Assembly: GCA_964036665.1 (NCBI GenBank)
Contig: OZ038530.1
Coordinates: 23,334,001-23,398,000 of the forward strand
From: Gordius sp. MW1
Taxonomy: Eukaryota > Nematomorpha > Gordioida > Gordea > Gordiidae
Reading direction: 5' to 3'
Length of the DNA: 64,000 bases
Shown piece after piece: positions 32,613 through 44,000 of the stretch; within the stretch, counting starts at the first letter, position 1, and every line of letters begins with the position of its first letter. The notes below the pieces were generated by a model. The model searched no databases, was not told the origin of the DNA, and saw nothing but the letters and a program-made list of their open reading frames with translations. The position numbers were made by a program, and so were the translations under genes.

Positions 32613-33225
32613 TCGAGGAAAAGAATCACAGCTGTTCACACTTTTAAAAATATTTGGAAGACTTTTATAATATCGTATTTATAAACAGTTATGATTTTTT
32701 GAATAAATATTTCAAGCAAATTTATTTAATATCACTCCAATAGCGGTCAAAATGCAGATGGCAAAACACCATAGCCCCTTAGGATATAAGCAAAACACAA
32801 TTTTTTATTTTTTGGATCGTTCAAATCTTTATTAAAAAAAGATGAAAAAATAAAATGGCAAAAATATCAAAGATCTGTGTTTAATACTAAACTGTAACAA
32901 TTGATTCGTGTATTTGTATGGTAATCTTTTGCTTGAGGAAAAAGGATTTTTAGGTTACATGCGTCTGCGATAAAAAAACAAATTGTGCCAGTAATTTTCA
33001 TTATTCTATTATTATGATTTCACTACGGAAAAATTATGATGTAATTAGAACATTTTAGAAGTTAAGCGTTTAAAATAGTAGAGTGAATTTATCAACGTGT
33101 TAAAGAACCTATATTATATCTTATAATTAACAATATTGCACATAAATAATTTAAAATCAATAAAATAATAGATAATATTTTAAGCTGTAATTTTAAAAGT
33201 TATTCTATTTATCATATATTAAGTC
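32613..33225. other. CDK5RAP3 3' flank, no further feature
   Basis: Contains AATAAA at 32701-32706, about 90 nt after the stop, a candidate poly(A) signal. The rest is AT-rich spacer. Confidence 0.45.
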
Positions 33226-33858
33226 TTGAGACCTGCACGGGTGGCCCGAGGCCCGGCCCGGAGCCTAATTCTTAAATTATAGACCCGACCCGGAATAATT
33301 TAGAAGTAGTAAAGTAGTAGCCTAAATGGTCTTTTATTCTATTTAAAACATTCTATAAATCTTCAAAAAATAATGTTAATCAATCTGTTTAACATTCATT
33401 CATTTCGCCCTTTTTCTTATATAAAACAATTGAGTATGGAAAAAATAAATCTGCTGTTATTAGCTAAAATATTCAGAAAATTTTTTATAAAGTAAAAGAA
33501 AATCTTAGAGGAAAGAGTGAAGTATGGAAAGATTATATATGTAGGGATAAGAAAATAGATTTTGTTTTTTTTGTAAGTTTTGCAAGAATGTGTTACTCTA
33601 TAATTCTTGCTCATCGGGTAATTTTTATGAAGAGCGGAAAATAAATTTAAACGCGAAAATTTTTGATGTTTGTTTTTTGCATCAAAATAGTTCCATTATC
33701 ATTTTATAATTTTTCTATGTCATTTGATTTTTTAATAAAATTTTTTACCAAAATTGAGTTTGATTAAATTTCTGCAACTATTAAATTTCCGGGCCGGGCC
33801 GGAGTTTTTTTTTATTTTAAACTCCGGGCTCGGGCCTAGGCTTTAAAAAATCGACCGA
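33226..33858. mobile_element. hAT element, related to 15290-16150
   Basis: Left end TTGAGACCTGCACGGGTGGC followed by GGCCCGGCCCGG. The interior matches 15290-16150 in inverted orientation, and it ends in a GGGCCGGGCCGG stretch near 33840. The right TIR is not clear. Confidence 0.55.
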
Positions 33859-34043
33859 AAGCAAATGCTTTAAAGTTTATTGAATTATCCAATTAAATGC
33901 TCCCGGCACCTCCATGTGCAATAATTTTTAATTTATATCATCATCTTCCTTCTTAATATCTATCAACATACCACCTTAGCCGATTTTCGTAATCTATTCA
34001 GCCATCAATTATATACTCATATTTGCCCTAATGCAGTCATTCG

Positions 34044-34254
34044 TAGAGACCTGCACAGAGTTACAGATCAACGAGAAAAAAATTTACTGGAATGGTGGAA
34101 AGACCACAGTAGTTATTTTCTAGCGCATAGCTCCCTAGTTTGTAAGATTGATTCGACACCTGTTTCATCTGCTTCGAGTGAAAGGTATGATTTTTTCCAT
34201 TTTAAATTTCGGGCTTGGGCCGGGCCTCAAAAAAATCGATTTTGCAGGTCTCTA
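34044..34254. mobile_element. Short hAT derivative with exact 8-bp target duplication
   Basis: TIRs TAGAGACCTGCA and TGCAGGTCTCTA, flanked by GTCATTCG on both sides (34036-34043 and 34255-34262). It retains a piece of transposase C-terminus (NLLEWWKDHSSYF, PVSSASSER). Confidence 0.8.
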
Positions 34255-34323
34255 GTCATTCGTCATATGATCGAGCTTAAATCCGAAGCTCCACTGTATC
34301 ATTCTCATCTCCGTGGCTTGTAA

Positions 34324-35723
34324 TAGAGACCTGCACGGGTGACCCGACCGTGTCGTGGCGGAAAATTTTAAAATGCTTTCGGGTCGGGTTGGATTTAAAG
34401 AATCGGGTCAAAGATTATAAATCTTACATTGCAAAATAGATGGGACATATCTTTTAAATGAATGCTATTATGTATAATATTTCTAATTGATATCGAAATG
34501 TATATTCGAAAATCATTCATTCAGTAATTAAATTCCTTTTGTTTATTTAAATCTGATGGTTTTAATTTGAACGCAAATTTGAATTTGATCCGTGAAAGGT
34601 AAAATATATCAACATTTTTTAAATGTATTTAAATAGTGTGAAGTGGTAGTTCATTATAATTTAAGCTACATAAATATGTATATACAACCAAAGTAATAGT
34701 ATGTTTAAATTTATTGAATGGTATTTGCAAAACTATATATTTCAAATTAATTGCGACCCGATATTGTAGATCAGTGGTTCTTAACCTTTTTATACACGCG
34801 GCCCCCCAAATATTTTATATTTGTTTGCGGCCCCCCATTTTTTCATAATAATGTATATTTGTTATATTATCTATAATATATTGATTTTCTATTATTTTTT
34901 CATTTTATTATATAATAAACATAAAACACAACTTTATTATTTCATTATCTATTTAAAATTTAAATAGATAATGAAATAATAATAACATAAAAACAATGTT
35001 TAAAATAAAAAATATATGCATTCGAAAATATATTTAATGAGATTTCTGCTGCTGAACATCTTCAGCCAATTTGTTAATTCTTGGTTCAATTGATTGTAAT
35101 GCTATCCTCATGCAGGAATTTAGTCGCAATCGATTGCGTTTTTTAGTTTTTATATCCACCATAGTTGAGAAGCCTTTTTCACACAAATATGCACTAGCGA
35201 AAGGCAGCAAATTTTGAATTGCTGCTGAAAATAATGGAGGATATTCTGCACGAATTTGTATCCAAAATTGCGGCAAACTTTTAGTTTTAAACAAAGATTT
35301 TAAATTACAATCATTTATTAATTCTAATAATGAATCTTAAGGCAACGAGTTCGAATCCCCTGGTGAGTATTTTTTCTAAAGCTTTTCTGAATACTTTTAT
35401 TTTATTCTAAAAAATTTGGCGGCCCCCCGGCAAACTTCTCGCGACCCCCTAGGGGGTCGCGACCCCCAGGTTAAGAATCACTATAATAAATCATTCAAAT
35501 AAATTTGATAATCAAAATTTGTGGTTCTTAAATCCCACTTTAATTTGTCGATCAAATTTTACAAACTACAATTTTTCTTACTAAGGATATCAAAATTTAA
35601 AACGCGTCGGGAGGGATTCAGTTAACTGAAAATTTTAGACGCTTTCGGGTTGGGTTCAGGTTAAAAATTTTAAAATGTTTTTGTGTCTAGTTCGGGTTGA
35701 AAAAATGATCATGCAGTTCTCTA
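34324..35723. mobile_element. hAT element with exact 8-bp target duplication
   Basis: TIRs TAGAGACCTGCA and TGCAGTTCTCTA, flanked by GCTTGTAA at 34316-34323 and 35724-35731. It is interrupted by another hAT element at 34772-35483. Confidence 0.8.
34772..35483 (-). mobile_element. Charlie/ZBED-type hAT with transposase remnant
   Basis: TIRs CAGTGGTTCTTAACC and GGTTAAGAATCACTA are those of the widespread Charlie-like hAT group. Inside, the minus frame 35034-35294 (86 codons) gives YLCEKGFSTMVDIKTKKRNR followed by LRLNSCMRIALQSIEPRI. This is the C-terminal dimerisation region of that transposase group (ZBED5/SCAND3-like). It is nested in 34324-35723. Confidence 0.8.
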
Positions 35724-35775
35724 GCTTGTAATAACTTTTCTACTGTGTCGTTTATTGCTAATATTTCACTCCCAT

Positions 35776-36378
35776 TAGAGGTGTGCACGGATCAATCCTA
35801 TCCGATCCGTCCGACTCGGATCGGATCGGATTAACATTTTAACTTTGGAAGTCGGATCGGATCAACATTTTATTTTAATAATAAGTTATAATTAATTAAA
35901 TTAATAATTTTTAGTATACCTTTTCATAATTGAAATGAAGATTGCAAATATGATACAAAAAAAGATTTGCTGAAATGGTGGGTTTCATATCAAACAGTCT
36001 TGCCAAGGCTTAAGCTGGCAAATAAAGTTTTAGCTATACCTGCTACCTCTACCACTTCGGAAAGAAATTTCTCGGTGGCTGGAAGAAAATTAGAAGAAAG
36101 AAGAATGCGAATTAAACCTGAAAATTTAGATTCTATATTATTTTTATATGATAATATGGAATTAGTCAAATATAATTTTATATTTATTTCGGGTCTATTA
36201 AAACTGCTATACCTTAAATTTTAATTAAAAAATTTAGGATCGGATCGGATTTAGATTTTAAAAAATTCGGATCGGATAGGATTAGATTTTAAAAAACTCA
36301 GATCGGATCGGATGGATATCAAATTTTTAAAATACCCTTCGGATCGGATCAAAAAAATTTGATCCGCGCACACCTCTA
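35776..36378 (+). mobile_element. hAT element with exact 8-bp target duplication and C-terminal transposase
   Basis: TIRs TAGAGGTGTGCACGGAT and ATCCGCGCACACCTCTA, flanked by ACTCCCAT at 35768-35775 and 36379-36386. The + frame around 35967-36224 encodes IPATSTTSERNFSVAG and RMRIKPENLDSILFLYDN, the hAT C-terminal dimerisation region. Repeated GGATCGGAT motifs lie near both ends. Confidence 0.85.
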
Positions 36379-36439
36379 ACTCCCATACAGTTATATCGGT
36401 ATTACGATGATTTTTTAACTCTGCTCTTCAACCATATTG

Positions 36440-37420
36440 GAAGTCGTACATTACATCGGATATACTTCGCTATTTAGGCCATTCTTTTTAGATCTGCGCC
36501 TTGATTTCTTTTGCGCAACTCCCTCTTCATGTAGCATCGAGCCGAGGTGTGTAAACCTGTCTACCTTTTGAAACTTTAGGCGGCTATCTAGCGGTAACGT
36601 TCATCTTCATGTATACCGTTTTTGATCTTGACCTATAAGCCAGATCCAGATCAGCATATCTATTTTTCAGCCTCTTCGAATACTTTCTACTTTGTCTCTT
36701 CACTTAGTATTTCATCGGCTAATAGCATACACCAACGAGATGACTTTTGAACGTCACGCGTAATCGTGTCTATAATTATGTTGAATAAAAAGGTACTTAG
36801 AGCAAATCTTTGATTAATATTTTTAGCTCAATAAAGGTTTAGAGTTCCCAAATTTCGTTCTAACCCAAGATCTGAAGTTTTATAAATATTTTGTAAGCTG
36901 TACATATGCGTCATTGATATTTGTTTTCTCAAACACCGCCATAATAATCAGGGACTTTATAATAAGCTTTTTCCAAGTCGATAAATACCATATGTAGGAT
37001 TCTTCTTTTTTTCCCATATGTATCTATCATGTGTCTGTGTGCGAAGATGGGCTCTGTGGAGTTTCCGGCCATATATCCGAATTGGTTAACGGATATTTCT
37101 ACCCCGTTTATCAGCCTTGTTACGATTCTTTTTCAAAGAGTGGCAATTTAGCTTGAAACTTCTCACTCGTGCGGGTCTCCTTTGCCTTTGAATAAATATA
37201 AATCGTGCTTTCTCTCCATTGATAAGGAATTCGTTCTTCTATAAATATTTAATTCAAGAGGTTTGTCTGGTCGAGACACTTTCTTCACTACGTATGTGAA
37301 ATCCTTTCATAGGTAAAACAACTGGATCATTAGCTTTTTCTTTTTAAAACTTGTTTATTTGCGTTGTACCACATCTCCTGAAAGAGTTCCACTATACTTA
37401 TGTTTATCTGAATTTGGGAA
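36440..37420 (-). pseudogene. RTE-like LINE reverse transcriptase relic
   Basis: Minus strand, several frames: a block FGYMAGNSTEPIFAHRHMID, then ILHMVFIDLEKAYYKVP (RT motif A), ALSTFLFNIIID (motif B), WCMLLADEILSEET where the usual box is ADD, and VDRFTHLGSMLHEEG. The order is that of RTE-clade reverse transcriptases. Stops and frame shifts show long decay. Confidence 0.65.
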
Positions 37421-38059
37421 AAGGATTATTACGCATTTGCGATATTTATAAGTTTCTTAAAATACACCTACCACCATTTAATCACCTCCTTCGGCTTGAG
37501 TTAGATTGACGCTTCTTGTTTTCGACTATATTAAAAACCCCGACATCGCGATTCTGCTCCATTATCTTGGCTAATTTGTAAAGTGGACCCCTTTATGATC
37601 CAGTTTATTTGCCATCTTAGTATATACAGCATTGTAGATGAGAGCTTAGACTAGATTTTCGCCGAAATTTCAATTTAGATGGCAAAACGATTTAGAAATT
37701 TTATTATTGTTATTTATAGCTCTAAGCATAAAGACTAATGTTCACAATGTGATTGAAAAAAGATATTAAGAATTTCAACCAATAAGGGTTCAAACCAAAA
37801 TTCTCCCCTCCTCTCCCCCTCTTTGTTTATGCCACCTAGGCCATATAAGATAGAAATTCCGTTAAGAAGAAACAAAAAGTTTCATTTTAACATGATTAGT
37901 ACTCTTCTATTAAGGTACAAATATTTTGTAGGCATCCATCCATCCATAATCCAGCATTATTCTCCAGCATTATTCGTTTTTCAGAAAGCATGTAAGTTTT
38001 AAACCGTAAAATTGCTTATTAACTATTTAACATATATTTATGCATTAATATTAGATGGT
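37421..38059. other. SF3B3 upstream region
   Basis: AT-rich DNA with no open frame or recognised repeat; presumably includes the SF3B3 promoter, which I cannot locate. Confidence 0.35.
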
Positions 38060-41000
38060 ATGCATCTTTACAATTTGACTTTACAAAAAGGGGCAGGTAT
38101 TGTTGTTGCAACACATGGCAATTTCTCGGGATCAAAACAACAAGAGATTATAATCGGAAAAGGCAAAATCTTGGAGATTCTTAAGCCTGATCTTAACACT
38201 GGCAAATTGCATATACTCTTGAGTGTGGAGATATTTGGAGTCATCAGGACTCTTATTTCATTTAGGCTCACAGGTGGCAACAAAGGTATAGTTTTATTAT
38301 GTAGTCATGTAATATTTATTGGTCCATTAAATGCCTCTCATAAATCAACTTTTTATACCAAACTTAACCAACCTGAATTATGCATATATAATTTCATTGT
38401 TAATATTTTAATTAATAAACAACAATTTTAAAAGATTACCTTGTTGTTGGCTCTGACTCAGGAAGAATAGTTATTTTAGAGTATAATTCTACTAAAAATG
38501 TGTTAGAAAAAGTGCATCAAGAGTGTTTTGGGAAAACAGGTTGTAGAAGAATAGTTCCTGGGCAATATTTAGCTGTTGATCCTAAAGGAAGGTCACTTAT
38601 GATAGGTAAAAATTATACATCAAATGCTTTCATGAATCATCATTTTTGTATAAATTTATTTAAAAGTCAGTATCTTAACAGATAAAGTTTGCAAATATTT
38701 ACTGATAATATTTTATGATCACCATTTATATAAACACACAAATTTGCTTAATTATAGGGGCTGTGGAGAAGCAAAAGTTTGTGTATATTCTTAATCGTGA
38801 TGCTCAGGCTAATTTAACTATTTCTTCACCTTTGGAAGCTCATAAATCATACACCCTCACATATCATATGGTTGGTATTGATGTTGGCTTTGAAAATCCT
38901 ATGTTTGCTTGTTTGGAAGTTGATTACGAAGTAATTAATGAATGTCAAAATATTTTGTACTTATCACTTTTTGTATACTTTATAAATGTAACATTGATTT
39001 TCTTTGTGTTTATTTTATATGTTTTACATTTTTTTGTTATTTAAATTAGAATTCATATTATTCTTTAAAATGTCTGTATGTTTTATATTTGTGTTTAAGG
39101 AAGCAGACAATGATACAAGTGGTAAAGCAGCAAAAGCAACACAACAGCATTTGACATATTATGAGTTGGATCTGGGGTTGAATCATGTAGTTAGAAAGTA
39201 TTCAGAGCCTTTGGAAGAACATGGAAATTTCTTGATTGCTGGTAGCCTTATTTGTATATTTTTTGATAATTTTGTAAGCATTGGGGTTTGTTTAAATATA
39301 TTAAAAGACATTCATTATATGTATTTATGTACTATCAATCCATTATAATTTATAAAGTTAGTTTCCAATAATGGTAGTTTAGGATTGATAAAATGTGAGG
39401 GTGAAAATGGGTTTAGATATTTCGGTCGTCCAGCGACCATTATCAATAAAAAAAAAAAAGGTAACTTACAAGTGATGTGACTTACCAATGAACGAGAAGG
39501 TGTCGACAAGTTTTAATTTATAAACAAAAATAATGAAAACTAGTTGAAATAGGAGGGTGAATAATAGCGAACACCGGTTGGAACAAGAGAGTTAACACTT
39601 ATTGAAATAGTGGGATAAACAAATTTAAGATAAAGATTTAAAACTTGTCGACACCTTCTCGTTCATTGGTAATTCACATCACTTGTAAGTTACCTTTTTT
39701 TTTTCTTTTTTTTTATTGATAATGGTCGCTGGACGACCGAAATATCTAAACTTATTTCCATTCTCATTTTATCAATCCTAAACTACCATTATTGGAAACT
39801 AACTTTATAAACATTCATTATATATACACTTTTAGATTGTTAAAAATTATAATTAAATTTAATAATTCATTATAAAACTAAAAATTTAAGATTTTTTAAA
39901 GGTTTGTTGTTGTATAATCTTTAAAAGTTTATATTTTCTTGCTTATTTAAATGAAATGCATATTAAAATTTTTATCGTGGTATGTCAGTCATTTACTTCT
40001 AATATGTATGCCCTTTGTTTTATTAATACTAAGAGGAGCTCAGCTTTCCTTTATAATATCCTGTGTGTGATATCCAATTATGTTTGGCTTGTGCTACCTC
40101 ACTTTTGCAATCTGATTTAATTTTATTAATTAAAGACCACTTTTAGGGTATATCAATAAAAGTTCTTGCAACGCGGTCAATAATATAAAACATTAACCAG
40201 CTGGCCTAAAATGCCCTATTTTATTACACTATGCAACTAATCTACTTGATAATATTGATATAGTACCTGGTGGCAACGAAGGTCCGGGTGGAGTATTGAT
40301 ATGTAGCGAAAATTACATGACCTACAAGAATTTGGGTGACCAACCAGACATAAGATTTCCCATTCCACGTCGTAGAAATGATTTGGATGATCCCGATAGA
40401 GGCATGCTATTTGTGTGTAGTGCCACTCACAAAACAAAGGTTAACATACGATACAATTATACATATATTGATTTTATGATATATATTTGGTGTCTGTATG
40501 TACACGTTACATTAGTGAATTTTAAGCAGCATGACACAAATATGGGGGAGTAATTTTTTTAAGGTTTTAAAATCACAATGAATAAATTGTTAAATTTTTA
40601 TCGACGGTTTTTTATGGAAGTTTGTATATTATGATGGGTAATGTTGTAAAAAGGGCTGGGGGGTTTTGTTTGGTCGACCTTTGATTTAACCAAGACTAAC
40701 TAACGGTCCACTCTCGTCTGTCATTCAAATTTCGCCTAAGCCTGGAGGTCGACTTAGAAATTAGGTCTTTTTCCCCAACCGTTTTTATAACACTAATCGG
40801 TATTAAATCAATTTCTCAAAATAAACTATTTTAAGCTATTTTAAATTGTGATTTATTTTTGGTTTACCATTCAAGTGGATAATTTTAACTTGATCAACCT
40901 CTATATTGCAACAGCAACGATGGCTTGCTTAGTTTAATTAGGTAGATTGATTGTTTTATAAAGTTGAGATTTTATAATTTGTTTCCTTCCAAGCAAACAA

Positions 41001-44000
41001 ACTATTACTAACACCGCACTTGTGTGTAGTGTTTTAAAAACCCCAGGTTGGTCAATCTCTGGTTTTATTAAGAACGGTCGCTTCTGGTCTGTTTTTCAAA
41101 AGCCTAGAGATAGACTAAGAAAATCAGGCCCAAAAATTTTATTGGTCTGGTTATGTTTAGCCGACTAAAAGCAATGGTCGACCAAGCCGTTTTTACAACA
41201 CTACTAGTATGTACTTAAAATGATTGTAATCTTATTCTTTGCCTATACTATGTTATTGTTAACGTGGGTGCGCAGTCCATATTTTTCATCCTGGCGCAAA
41301 CGGAGCAAGGTGACATCTTCAAGATAACGATGGAAACGAGCGAAGAAACGGTGACGGAAGTGAAGATGAAATATTTCGACACCGTGCCCATCGCTTGTAG
41401 CATGTGCGTCCTCAAAACCGGATTTCTATTCGTGGCATCCGAGTTTGGGAATCAGTGAGTTTTGAAGTTCATGATGACTCTCGCAGCCCTCCACTAATTT
41501 ACTTGAAGTTTTAACATGTTTGAAGTTTTATTAACAAACTAGGCCCTTTTTGATTTCGTTGAATAGTAATCAAATCCTAATATAACCGTATTTTGAAAGA
41601 AAAGTTTAGCGATTTTGTTTTGTTCTGGGTGTAGCCACTTGTACCAAATAGCTCATTTGGGAGACGACGACGACGAGCCGGAGTTCAGTAGCGCGATGCC
41701 TTTGGAAGAGGGAGACACTTTCTTCTTCGCCCCGAGATCTTTGAAAAATTTAATATTAGTCGACGAAGTGGATAGTCTCAGTCCCATTCTCCATTGTCAA
41801 GTTTGCTTATATTTCATACTCTTTATTCATATATATTAATTGATATGCAATTTATGGGCTCGTTTTTGTCCGTCCTGTCCAACTCTTAATTTTTCATTAA
41901 TTGCTGAGGATACTTATTAGGGTTTTTATAGGTAAAACACCTTTGTTTTGCTTTCGCAAATAGACTAGCTAATAACCGCTGGTTGGCTTTTATTTTTTGA
42001 CCTCGCCCGAGCCCAATTCAATTATTGTATTTGTATTAGACGGATTACCGTAATATATAAATTTACCTAATAAAAGTATTTTAATTAACATGAGCCTACA
42101 TATCTCTATTTGCTCGTGTTTTTAGATTGCCGATTTGACGAACGAAGATAGCCCCCAACTCTACACAGCATGTGGTCGAGGCCCCAAATCGAGTTTGAAA
42201 GTTTTGCGACACGGATTAGAGGTTAATAATCTCTTCCCTTCCATTGCTCGCTACGTCTTTGTGTTTGGAATTCTTAATTTTCATTAATTTTATATCCTAT
42301 CATGATATTGATTTGACAGGTGTCCGAGATGGCAGTGTCCGAATTGCCGGGAAATCCTACCGCCGTCTGGACGGTAAAGAAAAAAACTGACGGTAATTGA
42401 CAATAAAAACAAAGATTTTCTATAAATTGAGTTTCGTTTCGACTCGGGCCTTGTACTATTATCCTTGTTTAATAGCTAAGTGGGTCCATTAGCTCTTCCT
42501 AGTAGTGTTGTCAAAACGGCTGGGTCTTGTTTTGGCGACTAAACATAAACAGACAGACCAATTTCTTTCCTATTTTTCTTGGTCGCATAAACAGACCGAA
42601 GGCTTTTTGGTTAAACTTTTGGTTTGTTTATGTTTAGTCGACTAAAACACAAGGTGGACCAAACAAGACCCAGCCGTTTTGACAACACCACTTTCTAGGT
42701 TGTTTAGCTCAAAAAATTGAAACTTCTTCTTTATTTTCGTGTGGTGTGAACAGATGAATTTGACGCATACATCGTGGTATCATTCGTGAACGCGACTCTC
42801 GTCCTTTCCATCGGTGAAACGGTGGAGGAAGTAACTGATTCCGGCTTCCTAGGCACCACCATGACCCTCGCCTGTTCTCAATTGGGTGGCGAAGCTCTCA
42901 TTCAAGTCAGTCTTCTTTCCTTCACATCACTAACCCCAAAAAATGTTAATTGCTTTATCTCCGCACCGTATGCATTAGCGTTAATTGACCTAACACTGGT
43001 TTGGTTAAAACAATTTATCGTAATACTAATACCTTACCTTTTTTTTCAAAGCAAAGGCAGTTATGTGTTAGGAAACATGAGCATTATTGTCAATACCTTA
43101 TTTAATTTGGGTGGAAGGTAGCTAGGCACTTTTATCCTAAATACGTTTATTGCTGTGATAGGTGTACCCCGAAGGCATCAGACACATCAGGTCCGACAAA
43201 CGCGTCAACGAATGGAAAGCCCCGGCCAAAAAATTAATTCAAAGATGCGCGGTCAACCATCGGCAAGTCGTTATTGCCCTGAGTGGTGGGGAAATCGTCT
43301 ATTTCGAAATGGATCCGGTACATTTTTGATCACGAATTTCAATGCATTTTGTGATATTGATGCCCAGTGCTGATAAAACGACTAGGTTTTGTTTGGTCGA
43401 CTTTTGCTTTAACTAAGACTAACCCTCGGCTTTGGTCTGTTTTTCAAATTTTGACTAAGCCTAGAGGTCGACTAAGAAAGCCAGACCAAAAAACGTTTGG
43501 TTTGTTTGTGTTTAGTCGACTAAAACCAAAGGCCGACCTAATAGAACCCAGTCGTTTTTGTGACACTATTGATGCCTATATGCCTAACGTGTTGTGCTTG
43601 CCTAGTCGGGTCAATTGAACGAATACACGGAGAGGAAAGAGATGCCTAGCAATATAATATGCATGGCCCTGGGCAACGTCCCCGTCGGGGAGCAGAGATC
43701 AAAATTCTTGGCCGTCGGGTTGGCCGATAACACAGTCCGCATCATATCACTCGACCCTATGGTATTATCTCCTCTTTCATCCAAACTTCATTTTTTTAGC
43801 AGCTTCATATAAAACCATAAGGATTTAAATTTGTTTAACTTTGAATAAATATTAACTTTTTCTTAGTAGGTATCAGGTCAATCGTAATGCTTCGTTTTAC
43901 CAATAATTGTGTTCGATAAATGATAAATACGTATATTTGAAATAAAATTGTAGCATTGCCTGTCGCCGTTGAGCATGCAAGCACTCCCGGCCACCCCCGA

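Noticed and set aside
35340-35375. GAGTTCGAATCCCC looks like a tRNA B box / T-loop
   Set aside because: No matching 5' half, anticodon arm or paired T-stem. It lies inside a hAT element.
39004-39348. Open frame of 114 codons spanning SF3B3 exon 4
   Set aside because: It reads through both flanking introns; only 39100-39241 matches SF3B3.
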